A stretch of DNA of 64,000 nucleotides, taken from assembly GCF_900107755.1 (NCBI RefSeq), contig NZ_FNQR01000002.1, positions 248,001 to 312,000 on the forward strand. Direction: 5' to 3'. A model generated the notes under the pieces. The model did not search any database. It saw nothing but the letters and a program-made list of their open reading frames with translations, and was not told the origin of the DNA. This DNA is from Thalassobacillus cyri. GTDB taxonomy: Bacteria > Bacillota > Bacilli > Bacillales > Halobacillaceae. Shown here in pieces: positions 43,765-53,052 of this stretch (positions are counted from its first letter, which is position 1; each line of letters opens with the position of its first letter). A program made the translations under genes and the position numbers.

Positions 43765-43842
43765 ATGAACACTTTTGAAGTACTGACGTTGATGTTAAGC
43801 TTTGGCATGTTTGTAATCGCTGTCCTAAAGTTCGACAAGTGA
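43765..43842 (+). CDS. Putative holin-like / type I toxin peptide
   Basis: A 25-residue peptide, MNTFEVLTLMLSFGMFVIAV followed by LKFDK, with a strong AAGGAGG site eight bases before ATG. One hydrophobic helix and the MxTFExLxLMLxFGxF pattern match the small holin-like toxins of the TxpA/BsrG type in Bacillaceae. In such systems a convergent antisense RNA blocks the toxin mRNA. A terminator follows; an antisense promoter was not clearly found. Confidence 0.7.
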   Translation: MNTFEVLTLMLSFGMFVIAVLKFDK

Positions 43843-43852
43843 TAACCCTCTT

Positions 43853-43880
43853 GGCACGCTTAGCCGGCGTGTTATTTTTT
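43853..43880 (+). terminator. Terminator after the toxin-like peptide
   Basis: GGCACGC / GCGTGTT (two G-T pairs) with a 7-base loop, followed within two bases by seven T. From 43881 to 44024 I see no gene. Confidence 0.65.
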
Positions 43881-44024
43881 TGCGTAAAGTAATATATTAC
43901 ACCATGCATCCAAGCACTTATTTTGTAATATGCTCAGCGGTGGATTTTTGTCATATTACTATATTGGAAAGACACAAGGAAGAAGGATAACTTGCTTTTA
44001 ACCCTTGATTCACCGAAGAGAAGC

Positions 44025-44056
44025 AAAAAGCCAGCTCTTATAAAATGAGCTGGCTT
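44025..44056 (-). terminator. Terminator of the small membrane protein gene on the minus strand
   Basis: GCCAGCTC / GAGCTGGC with a 9-base loop; the minus-strand transcript ends in a U-run. Confidence 0.85.
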
Positions 44057-44060
44057 CTGG

Positions 44061-44345
44061 TTAGTTATTTTGTTTTTCTTTCATCGGTCCAATCAGTTTG
44101 GAAATACGGTGAATGACAAACATCTGAATGAATACGATCAAGGATAAGATCGCCATGGTGAGAATGATGGCCGACAGTGACCCTTCGCCAATAATTCCGA
44201 TCATCAGACCGAGGCTACCCCCAACCACAATCGAAGGGTAAACCATGCTGTTGGTTATCTCGCCTTTTCCGGCAAAATACCTGTTTATAAAAAAGGCTGC
44301 AATTATCAAAATCGCTGCTATAAATGCGGTAAAAAGCTGTGTCAA
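44061..44345 (-). CDS. Small membrane protein, unknown
   Basis: 94 residues from a TTG start five bases after AAAGGAGGG; longer forms begin inside that site. Three hydrophobic segments (about 5-20, 35-55 and 58-80), with a basic, polar C-terminus (ISKLIGPMKEKQNN). Family not recognised. It is monocistronic with its own terminator. Confidence 0.65.
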   Translation of the reverse strand: MTQLFTAFIAAILIIAAFFINRYFAGKGEITNSMVYPSIVVGGSLGLMIGIIGEGSLSAIILTMAILSLIVFIQMFVIHRISKLIGPMKEKQNN

Positions 44346-44587
44346 AGTAACCCTCCTTTTGGGTAAGCGCATACTTTTCTTTACCTTATCAAAGTTTGGT
44401 TTATTTGTTAAATGACAAATTTGTTACTTGATGTCTTTCTATATAAAGAAAAAGCAGCCCACAATAAAGGCTGCTTTTTATAGATAAATTTTAAAAGAGG
44501 ATTATCCGGATCACTAAATGGTTTATTCTGTACTATACCTAGATTAGTAAATTCTGGTAATGATAATAGGCCAATATCCCACTTGAT

Positions 44588-46111
44588 TTAAAGGTACATA
44601 CCGATTCCTGGTCCGAATGGTATACCAAGGAAGGCAAAGATTAGCAACAACACAATCCAGACGGATAAGAAAATGATGCTATACGGAAGCATAAGGGCAA
44701 TCAATGTACCGAGCCCGGCTTTTTTATCATACTCTTTCATAAATGCTAACACGATTATGATATAAGGGTTCATTGGAGTAATGATATTGGTCGATGAGTC
44801 GGCAATACGATAGGCAGCCTGAATAAATGCTGGGTGATAGTCTAGGAAATAGAACATCTTAACGAAAATCGGAGCTTCTAATGCCCATTGTGCCGAGCCA
44901 CTGAAGATGAATAAGTTCATGACAGCGGTCAACAGTACAAAACCGATAATGACCGCGATTCCGGTAAGCCCAATGGACTCCAGGAAGCTCGCTCCACTGA
45001 CGGCAATCCAGGTGCCTAAGTTCGTCCAGTCAAAGTAGGCGATGAATTGAGCTGCCGCAAAAATCAAAACGATGAAACCGGACATATCTTTCATTGCTTC
45101 GCTCATAAATTTAGAGATATCTCTTGAACTTTCGAGTTTTCCAACCGTTTTACCATACGTGACGCCTACCGCTACAAACCAGAACAAGATAATCGGAATA
45201 ATCCCATCTAAAAATGGGGAAGGAATGATGCCGCCCTCTTCATTTCGAAGTGGTGAATTCGGAATGAATATGACCAAAAGGATTAAGGCTACATAGGCGA
45301 CAGCTGCTATAGCCGCATTCCTAAGCCCGCGCTTTTCCAGATCGGTAGCATCTTTCAAGGCTTCTCCGCCTTTTCCTTCGTACTTACCTAACCGGGGTTC
45401 GACTATTTTTTCGGTAATAAGAGCACCAGTGATAGATAGAACGACTACAGAAACCATCATGAAATACCAGTTATCGACTGGTGTAACCACAATATTAGAA
45501 TCTAAGTTTTTCATCACTTCGGTGGAGATACCAGATAACAATGCATCTGTGCCAGCGATGACGATGTTAGCCGTAAACCCGGCACCGACCCCAGCAAAAC
45601 CTGCAGCCAGACCGGCGAGTGGATGACGCCCCACCGTGTAAAATACCATTGCGGCTAGTGGAGGAACGATAACGAAAGCCGCGTCGGAGGCAAGGTTACC
45701 TAAGATACCGACAAAGATTACTGCATAAGTTACTAAAGCAGGTGGTGCTTTCAGAATGGTGCTCTTAATAGCTGTTTCCAACAGGCCGATTTTATCGGCC
45801 AAACCAATTCCGAGCATCATTGCCAAGACGAGTCCTAATGGTTTGAACCCGACAAAGTTTTCCAGCATTGAAGTGAGAATGTATTGAAGTCCTTCTGCGG
45901 AGACAAGGCTTTTGATGGTAATTACTTCTTCGCTGCCAGGTTGTTGAAACGAAACATCAAATAAAGAAATGAACCAGGACAATAAGATAACAAACACAGC
46001 AAGGTACACGAATAGCATGAATGGGTCCGGCAGACGGTTACCTGCACGTTCGATGACATTCAAAAAGCGGTTAAGTCCTTTTCCTCCTGAAGCATTTGAC
46101 TGAGTAGCCAT
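44588..46111 (-). CDS. AbgT-family transporter (p-aminobenzoyl-glutamate type)
   Basis: 507 residues, about eleven membrane segments. It has the AbgT features: IERAGNRLPDPFMLFVYLA near the start, FKPLGLVLAMMLGIGLADKIG, LASDAAFVIVPPLAAMVF and a C-terminal ADSSTNIITPMNPY. The family imports or exports p-aminobenzoyl-glutamate and related compounds. It is encoded behind a regulator and three M20 amidohydrolases, including an AbgA-like one, so import and cleavage of acyl- or aroyl-amino acids is the likely job. ATG at 46111 follows AAGGAAGGTG; an in-frame GTG nine bases upstream overlaps the site. Confidence 0.9.
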   Translation of the reverse strand: MATQSNASGGKGLNRFLNVIERAGNRLPDPFMLFVYLAVFVILLSWFISLFDVSFQQPGSEEVITIKSLVSAEGLQYILTSMLENFVGFKPLGLVLAMMLGIGLADKIGLLETAIKSTILKAPPALVTYAVIFVGILGNLASDAAFVIVPPLAAMVFYTVGRHPLAGLAAGFAGVGAGFTANIVIAGTDALLSGISTEVMKNLDSNIVVTPVDNWYFMMVSVVVLSITGALITEKIVEPRLGKYEGKGGEALKDATDLEKRGLRNAAIAAVAYVALILLVIFIPNSPLRNEEGGIIPSPFLDGIIPIILFWFVAVGVTYGKTVGKLESSRDISKFMSEAMKDMSGFIVLIFAAAQFIAYFDWTNLGTWIAVSGASFLESIGLTGIAVIIGFVLLTAVMNLFIFSGSAQWALEAPIFVKMFYFLDYHPAFIQAAYRIADSSTNIITPMNPYIIIVLAFMKEYDKKAGLGTLIALMLPYSIIFLSVWIVLLLIFAFLGIPFGPGIGMYL

Positions 46112-46201
46112 ATGTTTCACCTTCCTTCATAAATTTGGAAAAATACCGTTAATCTTCCGAAAATAAACAAATTTTATGATGAACAGACAAAATTTATAAA
46201 A

Positions 46202-47509
46202 TTACAATTGAGTGAATCGATATACTTTACGGGGGCGCCCCCTTTCACCGGATTGTGCTTCCCCGCATTGTTCTACTACATTCGTTTTCTCCATCTCTGT
46301 CAAAATTCGACGGCCATTCCGTTCCGTGCTTTGTAACCAACGCGAAACATCCTGGGAAGTAAATTGGTCCCGGTGGTATTGTTTTGCATAAGCGATGATT
46401 TTTGAAACGACTCCTGGGCTGATTGACGCATCCTTTATTTTTTTCCTCCAGTCAGCACCGGTTTCGACAGTTTGGTAGGATAAATCCTCAGTTTGCTTAT
46501 TTTTTAATGTAATCGACTGGTCCTCATCTACTAATAGGATGGTTGCTTGTTCCTGTTTGGTCATGTTCCTGAATCCTAACCGGACATTCTGCTCTGCTTG
46601 TGATACGGTCTCCCCAAAACCAATAGAAATACTGGCTTCAATATTATTTTGTAATTTAATTTCTTCAATCAGGTCCAGTAAGTCTTCATAAGCGTCCTCG
46701 CTGACTTCTCCTCTTGTCGTAAAGATAAAGAATAACCCATCCCCTAATTGCATGAGGGAGCCATTTATTTTTTCAGTGACTTGCAACAGTGATCGTTTTA
46801 AGTCTAATTCCTGATATTTAGTCTTGAAGGAATAGTAGAGGTCATCGAGTTTATCCAAATTAAATTGAACACGACAGCCGATGATCGCCGTTTGTGAGTT
46901 GCGATACCGTTTAGAATGTGCCCGTTCCTCTAAAAATTGAATGACCATGCGTATCGATAAATAAGAAGGAGTTACACGAAATACTGGAATTTTCATCTTC
47001 TTCAACTGATAAAATACATCCTTGATTGATGTGATTACTACCTCGGTTTTCCCTTGCTCATATAAGTTTTTATGGAAAGCGACAAGGTTTTGAATTTTGT
47101 CGTAACCCTCAAATGGATGGTTATAATAAGTCAATTTTTCTAGATTGTAATACGAAAGTATTTTCTCGATTTCTTCATCGGAAATCGTATCGATTCCTAC
47201 CTGTTGGAAAACTGTCTGCTTGGCTAATTGAGCTTCCAGGAGGATACCGAAAAAACTGGAACCATGCAGGGGAGGGAAACTCGCTTCTTCCTCCGTAATC
47301 AAATGATTTTCTGTGGCGTACGTATAATTCAGGACGCCGGAAAAGAACCATTGATCCACTTCATACCTGTGATTGGTTAAAATGTTAGTAATTTCTGATA
47401 ATTCTTCATACACATGAGGGACGAATTCTATATTTTCGAATTCTTGTGCTACATATTCAATCCGTTGCATCGAGTCAGCAGGACTGATTACTCCAATTCT
47501 TGTCTTCAT
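46202..47509 (-). CDS. Transcriptional regulator with degenerate GGDEF-like core and C-terminal HTH
   Basis: 435 residues in three parts: an N-terminal ~190-residue sensing region (MKTRIGVISPADSMQRIEYV onward, resembling PrpR-type receptor folds), a middle GGDEF-like alpha/beta domain with a degenerate active loop (LGDGLFFIFTTRGEVSE) and IGFGETVSQAEQNVRLG, and a C-terminal winged HTH (FTSQDVSRWLQSTERNGRRIL). It overlaps the preceding amidohydrolase gene by 35 bases and precedes abgT, so it probably controls this operon in response to the substrate. ATG 47509 is chosen over nearby GTG/ATG because of an AGGTGA site. Confidence 0.75.
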   Translation of the reverse strand: MKTRIGVISPADSMQRIEYVAQEFENIEFVPHVYEELSEITNILTNHRYEVDQWFFSGVLNYTYATENHLITEEEASFPPLHGSSFFGILLEAQLAKQTVFQQVGIDTISDEEIEKILSYYNLEKLTYYNHPFEGYDKIQNLVAFHKNLYEQGKTEVVITSIKDVFYQLKKMKIPVFRVTPSYLSIRMVIQFLEERAHSKRYRNSQTAIIGCRVQFNLDKLDDLYYSFKTKYQELDLKRSLLQVTEKINGSLMQLGDGLFFIFTTRGEVSEDAYEDLLDLIEEIKLQNNIEASISIGFGETVSQAEQNVRLGFRNMTKQEQATILLVDEDQSITLKNKQTEDLSYQTVETGADWRKKIKDASISPGVVSKIIAYAKQYHRDQFTSQDVSRWLQSTERNGRRILTEMEKTNVVEQCGEAQSGERGRPRKVYRFTQL

Positions 47510-48758
47510 CGTCATCACCTGTTTCTTCTTGTAAATATGCTGCCATTATGTTACTTCCTTTTTGCAGATCGGCTATACTTGCATATTCTTTAGGGTGATG
47601 GCTGATTCCTTCTTTACAAGGAATGAATATCAGACCAGAAGGCCAGCGGACCGCCATGTTCATGACGTCATGTCCTGCACCACTATCCATCAGCAATGCC
47701 TTATATCCAAGCCTTTTACTGACTTTCTGAAGTTTTTCCTGAATCTGTGGCGCTAGAAAGATAGAATCATTATTTACTAATGTTTCTACTTTGATCGTTA
47801 TTTGTCGCTTTGTTTCGACCTGGCTGCAATAGGACTTTATCAGATCTGCCAGTTCATATTTAGAGCTGTCATCGACGCTGCGGATATCTATGCCAAGTTC
47901 GACTTCACCAGGTATAACATTCATGGCATTGGGCTTTAACTGAACCGTACTTACCGTAGCTACGAGGGGAACTTCCTGTCTGGTGTTTATCTTGTTGGCT
48001 TCCTGCTCGACAAAATTAACAAGGGGAGCGATAGCAGCGAAGGCATCTTTCCGGTTGTCCATAGGAGTTGTACCTGTATGATTGGACATGCCGATGGCGG
48101 TAACTTTAAGACGAATCGGGCAGGCTACACCTCTGACGATTCCAATCTCTGCTCCGTTATGTTCAATTTGTACTCCTTGTTCAATGTGCAATTCCAGGAA
48201 ACTCTCTAATTCATCCGGGGCCTTTTCTGCTTGTTCGATCGTTTCCCAATCTAGTCCAAACTCCTCGATTGCTTGTTTGATCGTCACACCATCTCCATCG
48301 GTGACGTTCTCAAGCTCCTGCTTATCCAGCAATCCAGTAACTGCTTTGCTTCCAATAGTAGACACACCGAAACGGGCCGATTCCTCAGAAGCGAAACAAA
48401 TGACCGCAATATTTTTCTTTGGCGTAAACGACTGATGCTTCATCTGCTTAATTGCTCCCAGACCACAAAGAACACCGGCGACCCCATCATAACCTCCACC
48501 AGCATTGACCGTATCGAGGTGTGAGCCGACAGCAACGGTAGGAGCCAAACTGTCCACCTTCCACACAGCCCATTGGTTGCCTGCTTTATCGCTAGTCACT
48601 TGTAAGTCGAGCTCGTTTGCTATTTGTTGAAAAGCTTCATGGGAACGAGATTCCTCCGGACTATAGCTAAGACGGGTGAATCCTCGTGGTTGATCCATAG
48701 TATCTGCCTGGTTCAACTGCAGTAGCTTTTCTTCCAACCAATGGGAGTCTTCACTCAT
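47475..48758 (-). CDS. M20-family Zn-dependent hydrolase (allantoate amidohydrolase / N-carbamoyl-amino acid hydrolase type)
   Basis: 427 residues with the AllC/HyuC/AmaB signature: VGSHLDTVNAGGGYDGVAGV (metal-binding His and Asp), FASEESARFG, LELHIEQG, and IPSGAGHD-like MDSGAGHDVMNMA. It hydrolyses N-carbamoyl or ureido amides. ATG follows GGAGGGATGTCAC and overlaps the AbgA-like stop by 8 bases. It is the third amidohydrolase of this operon. Confidence 0.9.
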   Translation of the reverse strand: MSEDSHWLEEKLLQLNQADTMDQPRGFTRLSYSPEESRSHEAFQQIANELDLQVTSDKAGNQWAVWKVDSLAPTVAVGSHLDTVNAGGGYDGVAGVLCGLGAIKQMKHQSFTPKKNIAVICFASEESARFGVSTIGSKAVTGLLDKQELENVTDGDGVTIKQAIEEFGLDWETIEQAEKAPDELESFLELHIEQGVQIEHNGAEIGIVRGVACPIRLKVTAIGMSNHTGTTPMDNRKDAFAAIAPLVNFVEQEANKINTRQEVPLVATVSTVQLKPNAMNVIPGEVELGIDIRSVDDSSKYELADLIKSYCSQVETKRQITIKVETLVNNDSIFLAPQIQEKLQKVSKRLGYKALLMDSGAGHDVMNMAVRWPSGLIFIPCKEGISHHPKEYASIADLQKGSNIMAAYLQEETGDDDEDKNWSNQSC

Positions 48759-50049
48759 GTGACATCCCTCCTTTTAGAATGTGAATATATGCATCAACAG
48801 CTACGGAAATAACTGTTTCTTGATAATCGAAGGCCGGATGATGATGACCATAAGGGAGCTCTGTACCAAAGAGCATGTATGTCGCCTTTCCGCCATTATT
48901 TTGCACTGTGTTGGTCATGAAGCTGGCATCCTCAGAACCGGAAACCTTTGCAAATGGGAGAACCTCTGTAACATAGTTGCTGGATTGGCAGGCTTCGGTG
49001 ATAGTAGTAATCAAAGAATCATCACATTCGATTTCTTCTGTTTCTCCCACAAAGTCTATCATAACCTCTACATCGTGCATCATAGCTGCGGCGTGAAGGG
49101 TTCGTTTTGCTTCTTCTAACACATATCGGTTTATCTCTTTCGTTTCTCCCCGTGTTTCGATTTCTAAATAGGAAGCTTCCGGGATAATATTACGCCCGCT
49201 GCCGGCACTCATTTTTCCGACATTGATTCGAGTGGGACCACCGCTGTGCCGAGGGATAGCATAGAGCTGAGTGGCTGCTGTTGCGGCTGCAAGGAGTGCG
49301 TTTTTTCCTTCCTCCGGTTTCATTCCGGCATGAGAAGCGACACCTTTGAAGTGTGCATTCAGTTTTGTAGAAGCAAGGAAACCTCTCGTCGTAGCTGCTA
49401 TCGTACCGACAGGGTAGGGGTTGATGCCGATATGACCCGTATAAAATTGATCAACCTCGTCGAGCCAGCCTTTATCCGTGATCGCTTTCGCCCCACGTCC
49501 GCCTTCTTCCGCCGGTTGAAAAATAAGTGTGTAGCGCCCTGTCAACGAATCATTATACTGAGCGATGAAATGGGCTAATCCAAGACCGATGGCGGTATGA
49601 CCATCATGACCACATGCATGCATAACGCCGTCTTCTTGAGAACGGAAGCCATGATTAGAAGGGAAATGGTCCTTAGCATCTGTTTCCTTTATTGGCAGGG
49701 CGTCGATATCAAACCGAAAGCCGATATGCTCACCATTCTTTTCGGCATCCCATATGGCAACGACCCCTGTATTGCCCCCGCGCATTTTCTCCATCCAACT
49801 TTCTTCAACTCCCCAATGAAGCGCTTTGTTTTCCTGTTCCGTTAATAACGGCTCATCAGGAACGCCCATGCGAGACGCACTTTCAAGGGCATCGACTCCC
49901 ACATGAATAATGAAGCCGAGTTTTTCTAATTCCTTACCAATGCGGTAAGTGGTGTAATACTCCATGAAACCAAGTTCAGGATTCTGGTGGAGGGTACGGC
50001 GCCATTCAATCAGCAGGGGAGTAATTTCTTCAGTGAAATTATCATTCAT
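48751..50049 (-). CDS. M20 amidohydrolase, AbgA-like (p-aminobenzoyl-glutamate hydrolase subunit type)
   Basis: 432 residues. Metal-site motifs FRFDIDALPIKE, MHACGHDGHTAIGLGLA and QPAEEGGRGAKA, plus HHHPAFDYQE at the C-terminus. The insert after residue 50 (SASRMGVPDEPLLTEQENKA) is typical of AbgA rather than of generic M20D enzymes. Linkage to abgT supports p-aminobenzoyl-glutamate cleavage, although AbgA normally acts with AbgB. ATG at 50049 follows AAGGAGGTGATGAC. It begins four bases after the previous gene. Confidence 0.85.
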   Translation of the reverse strand: MNDNFTEEITPLLIEWRRTLHQNPELGFMEYYTTYRIGKELEKLGFIIHVGVDALESASRMGVPDEPLLTEQENKALHWGVEESWMEKMRGGNTGVVAIWDAEKNGEHIGFRFDIDALPIKETDAKDHFPSNHGFRSQEDGVMHACGHDGHTAIGLGLAHFIAQYNDSLTGRYTLIFQPAEEGGRGAKAITDKGWLDEVDQFYTGHIGINPYPVGTIAATTRGFLASTKLNAHFKGVASHAGMKPEEGKNALLAAATAATQLYAIPRHSGGPTRINVGKMSAGSGRNIIPEASYLEIETRGETKEINRYVLEEAKRTLHAAAMMHDVEVMIDFVGETEEIECDDSLITTITEACQSSNYVTEVLPFAKVSGSEDASFMTNTVQNNGGKATYMLFGTELPYGHHHPAFDYQETVISVAVDAYIHILKGGMSHE

Positions 50050-50053
50050 GTCA

Positions 50054-51250
50054 TCACCTCCTTGCCAGTTCATCTAAAGTATCTATTGCCAGCTTTACTA
50101 AAAAAGAGCTTCCAATCGGTAATGCTCGTTCATCCAGTTTGAACTTCGGGTCATGAAGAGGCTTTTGTTCTTCTTTGTTTTCAATCTGCGTTCCAAGCCA
50201 AATGAAGGCGCCTGGATAATTTTCTAAAAAGCGGGCGAAATCTTCTCCAGCCATGGATGGAGCAACTTCAGGTGCAGCATCCTCGCCGAGCAGGTATTTA
50301 GCAGAGTTGCGCGCTAATTGCGCCCATTCCGGCGTATTGATTGTTGCCGGGTATCCGTCTAAATATTCGATATCGACTGATCCATCAAAAGCTTCCGCCG
50401 TCTGCCGTAAAACGGTATGGAATCGGCTCTTGACCTTTTCTTTCACTTCTGGAAGATAGGTGCGAATCGTCCCTTCGAACGTCACCTTATCAGCTATGAC
50501 ATTGTAGCGGTAACCGCCTTCGATTTTTCCGATTGTAAGAACTGCTGAATCAAGCGGATTCACGTTACGGGAAATAATGGTCTGTAGGCTGGTGATCATT
50601 TGATTGGCGATCATGATCGCGTCATTGCCATCCTGCGGCATACTTGCATGGCCGCCACGTCCGGTTACCGTTACTTTGAAGCGGTCTGATGCACCCATCA
50701 TCTCTTTATCTCTTATACCTATTTTGCCGACAGGCAGGCTGGGCCAGACATGCTGTCCGTAAATGACATCGGGCTGGTATTCCGAAAATACGCCATCCTC
50801 CATCATAGGTTTAGAGCCGCCAGTAGGGGCGTTTTCTTCGGCAGGCTGAAATACTAATAATACGATACCGTTTATTTGCTCTCGCATTTGATTTAACGCA
50901 TAACCTGAACCGAGAAGCATAGAAGTATGGGCATCATGTCCACAAGCGTGCATTTTTCCATCTTCTTTTGAAATGTAAGGATGGTCATTCATTTCCTGGA
51001 TAGGTAAAGCATCCATATCCGCACGTAAGGCAACCGTCTTACCTGGATTGCTGCCTTTTATGATGCCAAGCACACCTGTTCCTGCAAAGCCGGTTTGGTA
51101 CTCGATTCCATAGGCTTCCAGTTTCTTTAGTACCAGTTCGGACGTTTTAAATTCTTCTCCGCTTAATTCCGGGTGCAGGTGCAAGTGCCGTCGAATATCA
51201 ATAATTTCATCTTTTACTTCATCTATATAAGTATCGATAGTGGATTTCAT
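50054..51250 (-). CDS. M20D amidohydrolase (AbgB / aminoacylase-like)
   Basis: 398 residues. ALRADMDALPIQE, MHACGHDAHTSMLLGSG, FQPAEENAPTGG and APSMAGEDFARFLE mark an M20D enzyme of the N-acyl-L-amino acid or IAA-amino acid hydrolase type. It is the first gene of the amidohydrolase operon. It could be the AbgB-type partner of the next protein; that is inference. ATG at 51250 is 11 bases after AAAGGAG; an in-frame GTG closer in overlaps the site. Confidence 0.88.
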   Translation of the reverse strand: MKSTIDTYIDEVKDEIIDIRRHLHLHPELSGEEFKTSELVLKKLEAYGIEYQTGFAGTGVLGIIKGSNPGKTVALRADMDALPIQEMNDHPYISKEDGKMHACGHDAHTSMLLGSGYALNQMREQINGIVLLVFQPAEENAPTGGSKPMMEDGVFSEYQPDVIYGQHVWPSLPVGKIGIRDKEMMGASDRFKVTVTGRGGHASMPQDGNDAIMIANQMITSLQTIISRNVNPLDSAVLTIGKIEGGYRYNVIADKVTFEGTIRTYLPEVKEKVKSRFHTVLRQTAEAFDGSVDIEYLDGYPATINTPEWAQLARNSAKYLLGEDAAPEVAPSMAGEDFARFLENYPGAFIWLGTQIENKEEQKPLHDPKFKLDERALPIGSSFLVKLAIDTLDELARR

Positions 51251-51370
51251 AGTTGTTGTCACTCCTTTTTATTTAAGGAAATATTCCTTAAATGTTCCGT
51301 TAAAAAACAGTATAACAAATTATCGATAAATGTCACCCTTTTATTTAAAATTTTCTGAAAACATATAAAA

Positions 51371-51395
51371 AATCCCCTCACAAAGAGGGGAGGGG
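51371..51395 (-). terminator. Terminator of the M28 peptidase gene
   Basis: CCCCTC / GAGGGG with a 5-base loop, giving a U-run in the minus-strand transcript. Confidence 0.75.
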
Positions 51396-51433
51396 AAGCT
51401 GCTTTCTACCAGTTAATCGATTTGTTTTGAAGA

Positions 51434-52807
51434 TCAAAGCGGTCTGTCGTCAAAGTCATATTCTACTGTTCCTGGTGCTACATTCGCATGCTCTAACGCT
51501 GGGGTATCGGGTCTCGCAATCTGGTAAACTGCTGCACCTACGATTTCTCCAACATCCTGCAGTTTCTCTTTGCTGATTTTATCGATCGTATCCTCTGGCC
51601 CGTGGTACCAAGGTTCAAGGGGAGCGTGGATGAACAAAGCCGCCGGAATACCCCGCTCATAGAATGGGACGTGGTCACTGCGGCCAAGCTGTCCGTATGG
51701 AACAGTTTCAGAGACGCGGGCACCAGCTGCAGCACCATAGTCGGTCACCAGGTTCTTTTCTCCGTTTGGAGTGAACATGATCAATTCTCCAGCATCACGG
51801 CTTCCTACCATGTCGAGCTGGAAATGGCCAACGATATTTTGTACTTCTTCATCACTTAGAGAATAAGCATAGTCATAGGAACCGACCAACCCTTTTTCTT
51901 CGGCACCATACGTAGCAAATCGAAGCTCGGTATCCGTAGGGGTATTTGCCATGACTCTGGCTAACTCTAAAACTGCAGCCACACCGGAAGCATCGTCGTT
52001 AGCTCCAGGACCAACACTTACGGAGTCATGGTGGGCACCTACCATGACAATTTGTCCATTGTCTTTATTAGGGTGTGGTTTCTTTTTAGCAATGACATTA
52101 TGACTTGTCCCTTTAATATAGCTGGCACCCTCTACGGAAACGGTTGCTATTACTTCTTCTGTTGCTAGACGATCGACTAATTCCAGCCCAGCTTCACGAG
52201 TAACAGCAACTGCCGGGATGTCTTGTCCTTCATAAATCCCGCCGAATTGGTTGCCCGTGGTTCCTTCCCGGTTGAACATAATGACACCTGCGGCACCTTT
52301 GTCCAGGACATTTTGAATCTTGTCATAAAAGGAAATTTCACCACGCTCAATCAAAGCGATTTTTCCTGCTACTTCGTCACCAACTTCACCTTCAGAAGCG
52401 AGTCCGACATAGACAAGTGGCGCTTCGACTTCAGCATTGATCGAACCTGTGAACGTATGGACATCCCCTGCAAAATCGTTCCCATTCAGGATGATAGATG
52501 GGGTTCCGCGTTTAAAACCTTTATTAAATTCAAATGGCTGAATTTCTGTCTTATACCCAAAACTTTCAAACTGCTCTTTGATGTATTGGACACCTTGCCA
52601 TTCACCATCTGTGCCGGCTTCACGCGGCTGTTGTGATAATACTTCGATGTGCTGATACATGTTTTCTGAATCGATTTTCTTGATGACCTTGTTATCGAGG
52701 GCATGATCCGATTGTTCATTTGAAGCGTGGTTTCCTGCTTCTGCCGGTATCCCTGAGCTTAATGCAAGTCCGGCTGCTAGAATAGCGGTTAATGTTTTAC
52801 GGTACAT
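51434..52807 (-). CDS. Secreted M28 aminopeptidase with PA domain (YwaD-like)
   Basis: 457 residues. A signal peptide (MYRKTLTAILAAGLALSSG, ending near AEA) precedes a PA insert (KIALIERGEISFYDKIQNVLDKGAAGVIMFN, split around residue 160) and the M28 catalytic core: MVGAHHDSVSVGPGANDDASG with the first zinc ligands, YGAEEKGLVGS, LDMVGS and a C-terminal WYHGPEDTIDKI. It is an extracellular leucine-type aminopeptidase. ATG follows GGGAGGATTTTT. It is monocistronic. Confidence 0.93.
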   Translation of the reverse strand: MYRKTLTAILAAGLALSSGIPAEAGNHASNEQSDHALDNKVIKKIDSENMYQHIEVLSQQPREAGTDGEWQGVQYIKEQFESFGYKTEIQPFEFNKGFKRGTPSIILNGNDFAGDVHTFTGSINAEVEAPLVYVGLASEGEVGDEVAGKIALIERGEISFYDKIQNVLDKGAAGVIMFNREGTTGNQFGGIYEGQDIPAVAVTREAGLELVDRLATEEVIATVSVEGASYIKGTSHNVIAKKKPHPNKDNGQIVMVGAHHDSVSVGPGANDDASGVAAVLELARVMANTPTDTELRFATYGAEEKGLVGSYDYAYSLSDEEVQNIVGHFQLDMVGSRDAGELIMFTPNGEKNLVTDYGAAAGARVSETVPYGQLGRSDHVPFYERGIPAALFIHAPLEPWYHGPEDTIDKISKEKLQDVGEIVGAAVYQIARPDTPALEHANVAPGTVEYDFDDRPL

Positions 52808-53021
52808 AAAAATCCTCCCTTATTTTGATAGATTATAAGACAAGGTCATTATCCTATTTTTCGAATTGTAAGTAAATTTCTTATATACCATAAAATCGAA
52901 TAAACCCAACAGATCTGTTACTTTTATCCTGAAAAATTTGTCATATAATCAAGAGGGATGTAGAAGCTGATCGAAAAATTAAAGCTTAGTCCCTAGTGGG
53001 GGACAAATGTCATGGAACAAT

Positions 53022-53044
53022 AAAAAAGCTGCATTTCTGCAGCT
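53022..53044 (-). terminator. Terminator of the lipocalin-like gene
   Basis: AGCTGCA / TGCAGCT around a TTTC loop, giving a minus-strand hairpin followed by six U. No gene is seen between 52808 and 53021. Confidence 0.75.
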
Positions 53045-53052
53045 ATCCAGAA

